Position numbers and translations under genes: made by a program. The notes below the pieces were generated by a model that saw only the letters and a program-made list of their open reading frames with translations, did no database searches and had not been told where the DNA came from. A stretch of DNA of 64,000 bases from Halopseudomonas laoshanensis (GTDB lineage Bacteria; Pseudomonadota; Gammaproteobacteria; Pseudomonadales; Pseudomonadaceae): NCBI RefSeq assembly GCF_008365385.1, contig NZ_QOVF01000001.1, positions 496,001 to 560,000 of the forward strand. The letters run 5' to 3'. Within the stretch, counting starts at the first letter, position 1. Each line of letters starts with the position of its first letter. Of the stretch, positions 35,466 to 44,526 are shown piece by piece.

Positions 35466-37205
35466 TCAGACTCCCAGCGCCTTTGGCAAAATGCCAGTGC
35501 TCAGGGTACCCCAGTGCTTGCCTTTGACCGTCAGCGGTACAAAGAGCACGAACACGATAGTGCTGCTGCCGGGCAGCACAAAGCTGCCCATACCCACATG
35601 CTCGCATTTATTCATGTTATCCAGATTCACGCCCTTGGCCACAAAGCGCATATGCACACTTTTGGCTGCGTCAATCGCGGGATCGCCGGTCAGCGGCTGC
35701 GAGGTCGCCGAGCGGCTGGCAGCCAGATAGCCGTGATTGTCCACGGGCACCATATACACGATACCGTCCTTACCCTGCGAGTCCCACTCATCAAGCAATG
35801 GTTGAACCAACTTCTGGTACGGCTCCGCCCAACTGACGTTGTGCTTGGGCGGCTGGGTGTCGGGGATGGGCTGGTATTGCCGGTCAAATACGTTTATGCC
35901 TTGCTCCAGCAGTTGTTCAAGGCGGGATTCGATCAGGCGCCGACGCGCCATCAGCTTGTCCGTTGCGCCTTCCAGGTTGCCCTGTCCCAGGCGGAAGTTG
36001 CACAGCGCCTGCAGGACCAGATTGGTGTTTTCCAGCTGGGTATCTGCGTGCTCAAAAACACTGCTGACGCACTGGCTGATCCCCACACTGAGATCGCGTA
36101 TGGCGCTGCCATGCTGGTGGGTTTCAGTGTTCGTTACGGTCAGTTGTTCCAGCGCACTGCTGACCATCAATAGATCATCATTGGCCTGCTGGAAATCTTC
36201 GACCATCCGTTCAAACTGCTCAGCGGCGGTACTGACCGCGCTGCCGGCCTGGTTGGTCTGAGCCTGCATGGTCTGGGTCTGCTGATCCGCGCCGGCCATG
36301 GCATCGAGCATCTGCTCAATCAGCTGGCCAATCTGGGTTGCTGCGCTGCCTACCTTGACCGATAGATTGCGCACTTCGTCGGCGACCACGGCAAAGCCAC
36401 GACCATGCTCACCCGCGCGGGCGGCTTCTATCGCCGCATTGAGAGCCAGCATATTGGTCTGCGAAGAAAAATCCTGGACTGTGGTGAGAATGCTGCGGAT
36501 CTGCCCGGAGGTACTGTCCAGCGCTTCGATATTGGTCTTGAAACCCGTCATGCTCTGACTGATTTGTTGCATCTGTACGTGGGCGTCGCCGAGCTGCAGT
36601 TTCGAGCTGCGCGCTACTTCCAGGTTGCGGCTGTTCATCTCGGTGATGATGCCCGCGCGGGAGGATATGTCCTGTAGCGCCCGAGTGGTTTGCTCGCTGG
36701 CCTGGAAGATCAACTCTGACAAGTTCTTTTGTTGCTGGGCATCATTGCCAGCGTGCTCGGCGAGTAGACGGTTTTGCGCTGAGGACAGCGCAATACGCAG
36801 GCTCTGTTGCTGCAGGTCGAGCATGATGTCGCGAAGCCGCGAGGAGAACTCAGCAAGTTGTGCACTTAGCGGGTCGGCAGTCCGCTGGGGCGCGTCGTCC
36901 TCGGCCAGGTCTATCTGCACAGCATTGGCTTTGTATAGCTGCGCTTGTGCAGTCTGGCTGCCGCCGTTCAATAACCGGACTTCCTTGATCAGCATCAGCG
37001 CCACAGGCGTGAGCAACAGGCTAGCGCCGAACAGCAGACCACTGCTTAGCCAGAGTAATGCCGCGCTGAAAAACAACTGACTGGCCAAGAGTAAAAGACA
37101 AAGGCCGGTAGGGGAAAAGATCTGCGCGGCGGGTTGACGAAAACCGTCTGCATTCCCTTCAGCACTTCTCATGCTACGCATATTGTCGATGGTCTCGCTG
37201 CTCAT
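35466..37205 (-). CDS. Methyl-accepting chemotaxis protein with C-terminal sensor-like region
   Basis: 579 residues. Two adjacent hydrophobic segments (residues 30-70) with almost no loop anchor it, so there is no periplasmic sensor. The signalling domain follows with the hairpin tip [30 protein letters not shown] near 245-275. After it, from about 415, comes a region ([13 protein letters not shown]...[18 protein letters not shown]...) that resembles half of a Cache-type ligand domain and ends the protein. This order, signalling then sensing and both cytoplasmic, is uncommon. It should feed CheA through CheW. Ligand unknown; the Cys in NKCEHVGMG might bind a metal or heme, which is a guess. 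Confidence 0.9.
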   Translation of the reverse strand: MSSETIDNMRSMRSAEGNADGFRQPAAQIFSPTGLCLLLLASQLFFSAALLWLSSGLLFGASLLLTPVALMLIKEVRLLNGGSQTAQAQLYKANAVQIDLAEDDAPQRTADPLSAQLAEFSSRLRDIMLDLQQQSLRIALSSAQNRLLAEHAGNDAQQQKNLSELIFQASEQTTRALQDISSRAGIITEMNSRNLEVARSSKLQLGDAHVQMQQISQSMTGFKTNIEALDSTSGQIRSILTTVQDFSSQTNMLALNAAIEAARAGEHGRGFAVVADEVRNLSVKVGSAATQIGQLIEQMLDAMAGADQQTQTMQAQTNQAGSAVSTAAEQFERMVEDFQQANDDLLMVSSALEQLTVTNTETHQHGSAIRDLSVGISQCVSSVFEHADTQLENTNLVLQALCNFRLGQGNLEGATDKLMARRRLIESRLEQLLEQGINVFDRQYQPIPDTQPPKHNVSWAEPYQKLVQPLLDEWDSQGKDGIVYMVPVDNHGYLAASRSATSQPLTGDPAIDAAKSVHMRFVAKGVNLDNMNKCEHVGMGSFVLPGSSTIVFVLFVPLTVKGKHWGTLSTGILPKALGV

Positions 37206-37307
37206 GTGGTCTGCACCTTATACCCCTGAAGAGGTTTATTATTCTGGTTCAGAAACATTATCGGCAGCGCTGTCAGTTTGCTTTAGCTTGTCGAGCAAAA
37301 CAGCAGG

Positions 37308-37332
37308 TCAGGGCGGTCGGCCGCCGCCCTGA
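37308..37332 (-). terminator. Hairpin after dctM
   Basis: Perfect nine-base arms TCAGGGCGG and CCGCCCTGA with a seven-base loop, just past the stop of the TRAP permease gene. A TGTTTT stretch follows on the minus strand a few bases later. Confidence 0.65.
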
Positions 37333-37342
37333 TTCGACTGCG

Positions 37343-38626
37343 TCAGCCACCCCCTAGAGAGGGAAGCCATAGCGAGATGGCGGGGAACATGATCAGCAAT
37401 GCGGTGGCCAGCAGTAATATCAGAATGAACGGCAGGGTGCCGCGGATCACGTCAAAATAGGGCCTGCGGAACACCGCCATAGCGGTAAAGATGTCGCACC
37501 CGAACGGCGGCGTGGCTGAACCAATAGCGGCCTGGAGGGTGACAATCACGCCCACATGGACCGGATCCAGACCCGCTGCCGCCACCGCCGGTTTGAATAG
37601 CGGCGTCAGGATCAGGATCACCACGATGGGGTCAACAAACATGCAGCCGACGAAAAAGGACACGGCGATCAACCCCAGCACCAGCAACTGACTGTCGCCG
37701 ATAGTCTCGATCACAGGTCCAAGGATAGCCTGCGGAATGCCAGCAAAGGAGATGGTGTAGGTAAAGGCGTTACCCGCCGCGACCAGGATAAAGACCACCG
37801 CCGTAATCAACCCGGTGGAAAGAGCTATGTCCCAGAGCTCGGTCACCTTGACCGCACGCAAGATCACCACTTCCAGCACCAGCGCATAAAGTACTGCAAT
37901 GGCCGCAGCTTCGGTCGGGCTGAAAATGCCGCCGTAGATACCGCCGACGACTACTAATGGAAAGCCCAGGGGTAGCAGCGCCTTTTTCAATGCCTGGCCG
38001 CGCCTCACCCAGGTTGCCTTTTCTTCAGGCGCGATGCCCATGCGCAGAGAGGCATACCAGCAGTACACCGAGAACATCAGCAGAATCAGCAAGCCGGGCA
38101 GGATACCGGCGATAAACAGGTCACCAATTGACGCGCCCGAGACTACGCCGTAAATGATCATGCCGATACTGGGCGGGATCAGCAGGGCAATGTCGCTGGA
38201 GTTGATAATCAGCGCAATGCTGAAGGAGTCCGAATAGCCTTTTTCCAGCAACTTCGGCCGCATCGGACCACCCATGGCCACCACCGTGGCCTGAGTAGAA
38301 CCGGAAACCGCGCCGAACAGAGTGCAGCCGGCAGCGGTAGTGATCGGCAGTCCGCCGCGCAAGTGCCCGACAAAGGTCTGCACCAGATCGAGCAGGCGAT
38401 TGGCGGTGTGGCCACGGGTCATCAGGTCCGCAGCGAAAATAAATAGTGGCACAGCCGCCAGCGCCCAGCTCTGCACGCCGCTGATCATCTGGCCCATAAG
38501 CAGCCCGACGTTGTTCATGTCGATCACCAGAAACATGAACATCAAACTGGCGACCAGCAAAGGCACCATCATCGGAAAGCCCAGGAGCAACAGCACGATC
38601 ATGGAAATGATAATAATAGTCAGCAT
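37343..38626 (-). CDS. dctM: TRAP transporter large permease (DctM family)
   Basis: 427 residues with about twelve hydrophobic helices, starting LTIIIISMIVLLLLGFPMMVPL. Family landmarks: the PITTAAGCTLFGAVSGSTQATVVAMG segment and, near the C-terminus, VTLQAAIGSATPPFGCDIF. It is the sodium-coupled channel part of a TRAP uptake system for carboxylates or similar acids. 18 bases after dctQ, same operon. Confidence 0.95.
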   Translation of the reverse strand: MLTIIIISMIVLLLLGFPMMVPLLVASLMFMFLVIDMNNVGLLMGQMISGVQSWALAAVPLFIFAADLMTRGHTANRLLDLVQTFVGHLRGGLPITTAAGCTLFGAVSGSTQATVVAMGGPMRPKLLEKGYSDSFSIALIINSSDIALLIPPSIGMIIYGVVSGASIGDLFIAGILPGLLILLMFSVYCWYASLRMGIAPEEKATWVRRGQALKKALLPLGFPLVVVGGIYGGIFSPTEAAAIAVLYALVLEVVILRAVKVTELWDIALSTGLITAVVFILVAAGNAFTYTISFAGIPQAILGPVIETIGDSQLLVLGLIAVSFFVGCMFVDPIVVILILTPLFKPAVAAAGLDPVHVGVIVTLQAAIGSATPPFGCDIFTAMAVFRRPYFDVIRGTLPFILILLLATALLIMFPAISLWLPSLGGG

Positions 38627-38644
38627 GATGGGGTCCGCCCCTCC

Positions 38645-39238
38645 TTAGGTGGTGAGGTCGTCGGGCACGTCGTCATATCGCTCTTTTTCACTGAACGAGC
38701 GATAAATATCCGCTGAGGTCATATTGCGCAATGCGGTCAGCCAATACTGAATGCCGGCCAGAGCAAAGCCAATGGGCACTATCAGATAAGGAATCCATAA
38801 CGGAATCTGCAGAGCCGAGGATTTACGCCCGCGACTCTGGATGGCACTGACATACTCATAGGCATGCCAGCAGAAATAGAACATCAAGGCGCCGGTCAAC
38901 AGGCATATAGTGATCAGGAGCGTTTTTCTCGGCCAGCCCTTGAGCTGATCATAAAACGCTGACATGCAGATATGCCGCGCACGTCGAACCCCGTAGCCGA
39001 GGCCGGCAAATGTCATGATCACGATGCACATCTGGGTCAGTTCTACCTGGCCGGTTACACCGCTACTGAGTAACTGCCGGGCCAGCACATGCACTACCAG
39101 CATCCCGGAGATAAACAGGACAGTGCAGCCTAGGATCAGTTTTTCGATCTGTTCGGTCACGCGATCCAGCAAACTTAAAGCGCGGATTAACCCTTTGCTC
39201 CAGCCGCCTGTGGCCGGGGGTCCGTCGGAATCGGGCAT
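38645..39238 (-). CDS. dctQ: TRAP transporter small permease (DctQ family)
   Basis: 197 residues from the ATG at 39238, which has AGAGGA seven bases upstream. A longer frame from 39283 lacks such a site. Four TM helices with the family's VELTQMCIVIMTFAGLGYGVRRARHI and a SALQIPLWIPYLIVPIGF segment. Helps dctM at the inner membrane. Divergent from the dctP gene across about 158 bases, which must hold both promoters. Confidence 0.94.
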   Translation of the reverse strand: MPDSDGPPATGGWSKGLIRALSLLDRVTEQIEKLILGCTVLFISGMLVVHVLARQLLSSGVTGQVELTQMCIVIMTFAGLGYGVRRARHICMSAFYDQLKGWPRKTLLITICLLTGALMFYFCWHAYEYVSAIQSRGRKSSALQIPLWIPYLIVPIGFALAGIQYWLTALRNMTSADIYRSFSEKERYDDVPDDLTT

Positions 39239-39396
39239 TAGATTGTCCTCTGCATACAGTCTGCAATACGGCACTGTTGCCAAATAGCGCTTTGAATGTT
39301 GCTTAATTCAACATAACCCAAGTCGATTGTTTTTGCATAGCGTAGCTTGTGCTAAGGTTAAAAATGTTAACCAGAACAATTGATAAGGAGTGTTCC

Positions 39397-40551
39397 ATGA
39401 TATTACGTAATGGATTGATCGCCGGGGCAGTAATACTGTTAGCGGCGTGCGGATCAGACGAGCAGGAAACAGCGGCTACTGCTCCGGAGACCGCAACTCC
39501 GGAAACGGAAGAAGTTGAGGTCACCACATGGGGCTTTGGTCTGGAAGAAATCGAAGGCAGTGTGCAGTATGAATACGGCGAGAAGTTTGCCGAACTGATC
39601 AACGAGAAGTCCGATGGCGAGATTGAGGTCAAACTCTATCCTTACGGCCAATTGGGCGGTTTGACTGACATTTATGACCAGGTTCAGGAAGGCGCTATTC
39701 AGTTAGCCTTCGGCTCTGGCTTTTTGGGCGGTACCGTTCCCGAGTCACAGCTGTTCAGCTTGAACTTCGTGCTGACCGACGATGAAAAGCTCAACACCGA
39801 AATTCTCAACGATCCGGCGTTCCGCAAGCATGAAGACCTGGTTGCTGCGTTTGGCGAGCGCAACTTGCAACCCTTGGCTATCGTGCCCGAGGGCTGGCAG
39901 GTATGGAGTGCCAACAAGGCTGTCCGTACGCCTGAAGACTTCGACGGTATGGCGATCCGCGTAATGGATAACCGCCTGCTGCGCGAAACTTATAGCGCCT
40001 ATGGTGCAGAGCCTACCACCATGGAATACGGTGAGTTGTTCAGCGGCATGCAGCTGGGTCAACTGGACGGTAACATCCAACCGGTTTTTGCCCATCAGGA
40101 AATGGACTTTTATCAGGTTCAGGATTATCTGATTTTTGCCAATCAGGCGCAGTTTATCGCTACCTTTATGGGTAACAAGGAGTGGTACGACGGTTTGTCT
40201 GATGAGCATAAAGACATGATCGAAGAGACTGTCGTCGAGTTGGTACCGCATGTACATGATGTGCAGACGCGCCTGAATACCGAGCGTTTGGATATCATCA
40301 CCGAAAACAGCGATATCGAGCTGGTTTATCTGACCCCTGAAGAGCGCGATGCGTTTCGCGAGCTGAGCATTCCGGTACGTGACACCTTCGCCGAAATGGT
40401 CGGTGAGCGTGGCGAGCGTCTGATGAACGCTTTGATTGAGCAGGTTGAAGCCGCTCAGTCAGGTGATGAGACCCCTTCTGAAGAGACTGACGCGGAAGAT
40501 GGTATGCAGGAAAGCGATGAATCGGCAATGGATGAAGCCGACGCCGCTTGA
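39397..40551 (+). CDS. dctP: TRAP substrate-binding protein, lipoprotein form (DctP family)
   Basis: 384 residues from the ATG at 39397 with AAGGAG six bases upstream. The signal peptide ends in the lipobox LAAC, so it is predicted to be a lipoprotein. Most Gram-negative DctP proteins are soluble in the periplasm. The body is a DctP fold: QYEYGEKFAELINEKSDGEIEV type opening, GQLGGLTDIYDQVQEGAIQLA, and the Arg of GMAIRVMDNRLL that binds the ligand carboxylate. After the fold comes an acidic tail of about 35 residues rich in Glu, Asp and Ser, unusual for the family. Ligand is probably an organic acid. The genes are split divergently from dctQM. Confidence 0.93.
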   Translation: MILRNGLIAGAVILLAACGSDEQETAATAPETATPETEEVEVTTWGFGLEEIEGSVQYEYGEKFAELINEKSDGEIEVKLYPYGQLGGLTDIYDQVQEGAIQLAFGSGFLGGTVPESQLFSLNFVLTDDEKLNTEILNDPAFRKHEDLVAAFGERNLQPLAIVPEGWQVWSANKAVRTPEDFDGMAIRVMDNRLLRETYSAYGAEPTTMEYGELFSGMQLGQLDGNIQPVFAHQEMDFYQVQDYLIFANQAQFIATFMGNKEWYDGLSDEHKDMIEETVVELVPHVHDVQTRLNTERLDIITENSDIELVYLTPEERDAFRELSIPVRDTFAEMVGERGERLMNALIEQVEAAQSGDETPSEETDAEDGMQESDESAMDEADAA

Positions 40552-40560
40552 TTGCCTGTA

Positions 40561-40596
40561 ACCGTTATTGCGCATTAGCTGTTGTGCAATAACGGT
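40561..40596. terminator. Hairpin between dctP and the selenocysteine tRNA
   Basis: Fourteen-base arms ACCGTTATTGCGCA and TGTGCAATAACGGT with one G-T pair and an eight-base loop. It lies 9 bases after the dctP stop and just beyond the 3' end of the convergent tRNA, so it may end transcription from both sides. Confidence 0.7.
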
Positions 40597-40599
40597 GAT

Positions 40600-40694
40600 T
40601 GGCGGAAGGGAATAGGAGTCGAACCTACCAGACGCGCCTGGCGCATCTCACCGGGTTTGAAATCCGAGCGCCCCACCGGGGACGATGCCCTTCC
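40600..40694 (-). tRNA. selC: Selenocysteine tRNA, tRNA-Sec(UCA)
   Basis: 95 bases on the minus strand, the length of E. coli tRNA-Sec. It opens GGAAGGGCATCGTC and ends TTCCGCCA with an encoded CCA. Anticodon UCA sits in ATTTCAAAC. The variable arm is long, with seven pairs (GATGCGC / GCGCGTC), and the T loop is TTCGACT. These features separate it from tRNA-Ser. It decodes in-frame UGA as selenocysteine with SelA, SelB and SelD, none of which is in the window, nor did I see a clear selenoprotein here. Confidence 0.95.
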
Positions 40695-40711
40695 ATCAGT
40701 CGCAAGCTAGC

Positions 40712-40735
40712 ATAGCGCGCCGCCCGGCGCGCTAT
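40712..40735. repeat. GC-rich palindrome upstream of the selenocysteine tRNA
   Basis: Perfect eleven-base arms ATAGCGCGCCG and CGGCGCGCTAT with a CC centre, 17 bases before the tRNA 5' end on the minus strand. It is in the tRNA leader or promoter region and points away from any protein gene end. Confidence 0.6.
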
Positions 40736-40870
40736 CTATAAAGGTCATGGATTACGGCGGATAACAACCGCGTGTATCCAGCTCCTGACATCCCGCCGAT
40801 CATTAGTTCTTTCGCACTGGCCTGCCAGCCTTTAGCATGTAGCCTTTGTATTCCCCCACTGGATATCCCC

Positions 40871-41965
40871 ATGTCACACATTGATCGCATGAGCATCGAG
40901 CGCGCCCTGAGCCAATATCAGGACCCTTATCTGAAAACGGATCTGATCAGTGCTGGATGTCTGCGTGACATCCAGATTGATCAGGCGCGGGTCACGGTAG
41001 AGATTGAGCTGGGTTACGCCGCTGCCAGCTTGACCGCTGGCATTGCCCAAATGCTGCAGGTGGCCGTGGAGGCGGTGGAGGATGTCGAGGCGGCGAAGAT
41101 CAACGTGCGCTGTGTAGTGCGTGCAGCGCCGGCGCAGGGCAGTATCGAAGCGCTGGGTAATGTGAAAAATATTATCGCGGTGGCCTCGGGTAAAGGCGGG
41201 GTTGGCAAATCCACCACGGCAGTCAATCTGGCCCTGGCGTTGGCGCGAGAGGGTGCGTCGGTAGGCGTGCTGGATGCGGATATCTACGGCCCGAGCATGG
41301 GTTTGATGCTCGGCTTGCCAGCCAACACCCGGCCGGAAATCAAGGATCAGAAACTGTTTATCGCGCCACGCGCCCACGGGGTGCAGGTCATGTCCATGGC
41401 TTTTCTGGTTGACGAGAATACCCCGGTAGTCTGGCGCGGGCCAATGGTGTCAGGAGCCTTGATGCAATTGCTGACGCAGACCGCCTGGGATGACCTGGAC
41501 TACCTGGTCGTGGATATGCCGCCGGGAACCGGTGACATCCAATTGACGCTGGCGCAGAAAGTGCCGGTCACCGGCGCAGTGATTGTTACCACACCGCAGG
41601 ATCTGGCGCTGCTGGATGCGATCAAGGGCATCGAGATGTTCAACAAGGTGAATATTCCGGTGTTGGGCGTAGTGGAAAACATGGCCATCCATATTTGCTC
41701 GCAGTGCGGTCATGCCGAGCATTTGTTCGGTGAGGGCGGCGGCGAAAGATTGGCTGAGCAGTATGGCGTTGATCTGCTGGCGTCGATGCCGCTGTCGATG
41801 ATGATTCGCGAGCAGGCTGATGGCGGAACGCCGACGGTGGTCGCTGAACCGGAATGCCAGATCAGCATGATCTATCAGGATATGGCGCGGCATGTGGGCG
41901 CTCGAATCGCCGAACGCGCGACTGATGCCCAGGGCATGCCCAACATCAGCATCAGTGACGATTGA
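40871..41965 (+). CDS. apbC: Iron-sulfur cluster carrier protein Mrp/ApbC
   Basis: 364 residues from the ATG at 40871; the frame extends 33 codons upstream but reads as non-family sequence. Residues 1-90 form a MIP18-like domain. Then comes the deviant Walker A motif GKGGVGKSTTAVNLA, ADIYGPS, and the DYLVVDMPPGTGD switch. The CxxC for the bridging cluster is HICSQCGHAE. It carries or transfers Fe-S clusters in the cytoplasm. The mrp-dcd order is conserved in Pseudomonas. Confidence 0.96.
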   Translation: MSHIDRMSIERALSQYQDPYLKTDLISAGCLRDIQIDQARVTVEIELGYAAASLTAGIAQMLQVAVEAVEDVEAAKINVRCVVRAAPAQGSIEALGNVKNIIAVASGKGGVGKSTTAVNLALALAREGASVGVLDADIYGPSMGLMLGLPANTRPEIKDQKLFIAPRAHGVQVMSMAFLVDENTPVVWRGPMVSGALMQLLTQTAWDDLDYLVVDMPPGTGDIQLTLAQKVPVTGAVIVTTPQDLALLDAIKGIEMFNKVNIPVLGVVENMAIHICSQCGHAEHLFGEGGGERLAEQYGVDLLASMPLSMMIREQADGGTPTVVAEPECQISMIYQDMARHVGARIAERATDAQGMPNISISDD

Positions 41966-42047
41966 GACGGCGCCGGACGGCACCCTTTTTTCACCGCGGA
42001 TTACCCGTTAACATGCAACCTCTTTTTTGCACACTGCAGGGCACATC

Positions 42048-42614
42048 ATGAGCATCAAGTCAGACCGTTGGATACGTCAAATGTCCCAGGAACAGGGCAT
42101 GATCGAGCCCTTTGTCGAGCGTCAGGTACGCGGTGAAGAGAGTGACCGGGTTATCTCCTATGGTGTTTCCAGCTACGGCTATGACGTACGTTGCTCGAAT
42201 GAATTCAAGGTGTTTACCAATATTCACTCGGCCACCGTGGATCCCAAGCATTTCGATGAGAAAAGCTTTGTCGATATCACCAGCGATGTATGCATCATTC
42301 CGCCGAACTCTTTTGCGCTGGCGCGTACGGTCGAATATTTCCGTATTCCGCGTAATGTACTGACCATCTGCCTGGGCAAAAGCACCTACGCCCGCTGCGG
42401 CATCATAGTCAACGTCACGCCGCTGGAGCCTGAGTGGGAAGGCCACGTTACACTGGAATTTTCCAACACCACGACTTTGCCAGCGAAGATTTATGCCAAT
42501 GAGGGCGTTGCGCAAATGCTGTTCTTTGAATCCGATGAGCCCTGTGAAGTGTCCTACCGCGACCGTGGTGGCAAGTATCAGGGGCAACGCGGCGTGACCC
42601 TGCCCAGAGCCTAA
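42048..42614 (+). CDS. dcd: dCTP deaminase
   Basis: 188 residues from the ATG at 42048, the same length and start ([12 protein letters not shown]) as the Pseudomonas enzyme. Conserved blocks: [58 protein letters not shown] with the catalytic Glu, and [11 protein letters not shown]. It deaminates dCTP to dUTP on the route to dTMP. A strong terminator follows. Confidence 0.98.
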   Translation: MSIKSDRWIRQMSQEQGMIEPFVERQVRGEESDRVISYGVSSYGYDVRCSNEFKVFTNIHSATVDPKHFDEKSFVDITSDVCIIPPNSFALARTVEYFRIPRNVLTICLGKSTYARCGIIVNVTPLEPEWEGHVTLEFSNTTTLPAKIYANEGVAQMLFFESDEPCEVSYRDRGGKYQGQRGVTLPRA

Positions 42615-42663
42615 GGGCGACGTTAGCCCGGTATAGCAGCCCGGTATTAATAGCTACGTACAT

Positions 42664-42703
42664 AAAAAACCCGATCAAAGCCTTGGCCTTGATCGGGTTT
42701 TTT
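42664..42703. terminator. Bidirectional rho-independent terminator between dcd and torF-like gene
   Basis: Arms AAAAAACCCGATCAA and TTGATCGGGTTTTTT around a ten-base loop. The A and T tracts make it work for both convergent genes. Confidence 0.93.
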
Positions 42704-42747
42704 ATTGCTTGAGTCACAACAGGGCGCTCAACGACGCCGTGTTTACA

Positions 42748-43452
42748 TCAGAAGCTCTTGGATACCGCGAACGTCACGTTGGAGCCGCACGAATCGGTGC
42801 TGCCGTAGGCACAATTTTCGTCGCTGATGTCGGTGTCGCTGTACATCACCGCCCAGCCAAGGCCCAGGGCTTCCTTGCTCAAGGTCAAAGCCCAGTCGTT
42901 GTAATCAAAGCCGTCGCCAGTTTTATCGTTGCTGTCGCCGTAGTGCAGACCCAGACCGATGTCGTAGGGCAGGGCAAGATCGTAGCCCACGTAGTAGTAG
43001 TGGTTGTCAGCATTGTTGTAGGTGTCTTTGAGGCCCACGGTGAAACCATAGGCGCTGACGCTGGCGAGCCATTCGTAGACATCGATCGAGCTGTTGCCGG
43101 GGAAGGTATAGTTGGCCCAGGCAAGATCGTAGGTAACTTCTTCAGTGATAGCCCCGCCGTAACCAACGTAGTAGTCCAGTTCGATGCTGGCCCCGCCGAA
43201 ATCGTCGGAGTCTACATTGGAGCCCCAGGCACCCAGGTAAACGCCGCTCTCGTGAGCAAAATCCAGGCTGGCCTGAACGGCGCCTTTGCCATCAGTCTGC
43301 GATTGACCACGCCAGATGTAGTCGGTCGCCAGTGTGGCGGTCATGCTGGCGTCGATGGTGCCGATGGCAGTGTCGAATTCTTCTGCGTGGGTCATGCTGG
43401 CAAAACCCAGAGTGGTTGCTGCTGCGATGGCGGCGGTTAGTTTCTTCATCAT
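42748..43452 (-). CDS. TorF family putative porin
   Basis: 234 residues from the ATG at 43452, with GGGG eight bases upstream. Signal peptide MMKKLTAAIAAATTLGFASMTHA, then a short beta-barrel-like sequence of alternating strands: ATLATDYIWRGQSQTDGKGAVQASLDFAHESGVYLGAWGS is split by Gly and Asp turns, and the chain ends in Phe (VSKSF), the outer-membrane assembly signal. Matches the TorF/Gcw_chp family of small outer-membrane proteins with no firm substrate. A Cys pair near the C-terminus may form a disulfide. The upstream 200 bases are AT-rich. Confidence 0.92.
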   Translation of the reverse strand: MMKKLTAAIAAATTLGFASMTHAEEFDTAIGTIDASMTATLATDYIWRGQSQTDGKGAVQASLDFAHESGVYLGAWGSNVDSDDFGGASIELDYYVGYGGAITEEVTYDLAWANYTFPGNSSIDVYEWLASVSAYGFTVGLKDTYNNADNHYYYVGYDLALPYDIGLGLHYGDSNDKTGDGFDYNDWALTLSKEALGLGWAVMYSDTDISDENCAYGSTDSCGSNVTFAVSKSF

Positions 43453-43687
43453 CCTCATTACCCCATATAAATAAATCAAAATTAGAAAATGTGTTGGCAG
43501 ATGGCACTTTGCACATTGCTTGCCAGCTTTAAATAATTTTCTAAATTCATGGGGTTATGAACGAAATATGACAAAGAGCCTTATCGATGATGCTGGCCAG
43601 GCGGCAGCATTGCACCTGTGAAGTGCGGAGTTCACGTGACGGGCTTGGTTGTGGTGCGTGGCAAATCAGCTGAGCGGACGGCGCGAT

Positions 43688-44119
43688 TTAGCCGAGATTA
43701 ACCAGGGCGATAAGGTCCTTTTCGCGACGATAGCGCTGCAACTTGCTGGCGAGGGATTCGGGCAAGTTACCGGTGATCTGGTAGCCGTGATGATGGTAGA
43801 GATCAGCCAGTTCTGGTCGGCAAAATAGCCATATAGAGCCGCTTACTGCCGGTCGCATCTGGCTGAGCAGGCGCCCAGCCAGCCCTTGATTGCGCACGGA
43901 CGGGTCGACGAACAGGCTGGTCAGCCAATGGCCGTAGCCATCAGTCAGCGGCTGAATACAGGCGCAGGCTTGGATGTCCGGCGCTCCCACGGCCCATACC
44001 TGATGGACATCGCGGGCTTTCATAAGGCTGCCATGCCGGCGATAGAAGGCGTTGGCCAATGGATGCATGGCCGGTGATAACAGCAGGCAAGACGACGTGA
44101 CAGAGCGGGGCGGCGACAT
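43688..44119 (-). CDS. GNAT family N-acetyltransferase
   Basis: 143 residues. Short GNAT domain: a LLSPAMHPLANAFYRRH start, YGHWLTSLFVDPSVRNQGLAGRLL carrying the acetyl-CoA pyrophosphate loop (RNQGLA), and LADLYHHHGYQ near the end. The likely role is acetyl transfer to an unknown amine. It starts 11 bases after the stop of a small unknown gene on the same strand, so the two are probably an operon. Confidence 0.88.
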   Translation of the reverse strand: MSPPRSVTSSCLLLSPAMHPLANAFYRRHGSLMKARDVHQVWAVGAPDIQACACIQPLTDGYGHWLTSLFVDPSVRNQGLAGRLLSQMRPAVSGSIWLFCRPELADLYHHHGYQITGNLPESLASKLQRYRREKDLIALVNLG

Positions 44120-44130
44120 TTCGGAAGAGC

Positions 44131-44361
44131 TTAGCGTTTGCCCATGGAACGGCGGGTGCCTTTGGGCGCCATGCCGATTCTTTTCTCATGCCGCGGATTG
44201 ATGCCCTTCAGACGCCAGGGTTGCTTGGCATTCTTGGCAGCCAGGGCCTCTGCGGTGGAAAACGGCAGCTTGAAAGCGGGAGGCTGGCCCTGCGTTTCAG
44301 CATGGGGCAGTTCTGCGCTTGGGTCTTTCTCGGGCTGGTCCGCTGGGTTAGGGCTGGTCAT
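44131..44361 (-). CDS. Small basic protein of unknown function
   Basis: 76 residues. Proline- and acid-rich first 30 residues (PEKDPSAELPHAETQ), then a basic end (WRLKGINPRHEKRIGMAPKGTRRSMGKR). I recognise no domain, though the basic tail could bind nucleic acid. Close spacing with the acetyltransferase supports it as a real gene. Confidence 0.65.
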   Translation of the reverse strand: MTSPNPADQPEKDPSAELPHAETQGQPPAFKLPFSTAEALAAKNAKQPWRLKGINPRHEKRIGMAPKGTRRSMGKR

Positions 44362-44526
44362 GGAAAATCCGTGGAATGATGTGATGACGTGGCGCGCGAG
44401 TATACCCGTTTATGGCCAAGGTTCCACGGTCCGGCAATTATTTCCGGACCAGATGCAAAGGTTTCGGATCAATCTGCGCATTGGGCTGTCAGAATGGGAA
44501 CACGATTTCCGTTTACAGGTTCACAC

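Noticed and set aside
40561-40735. Possible CRISPR-like repeats around the tRNA
   Set aside because: The two palindromes are different sequences and there are no repeated spacers.
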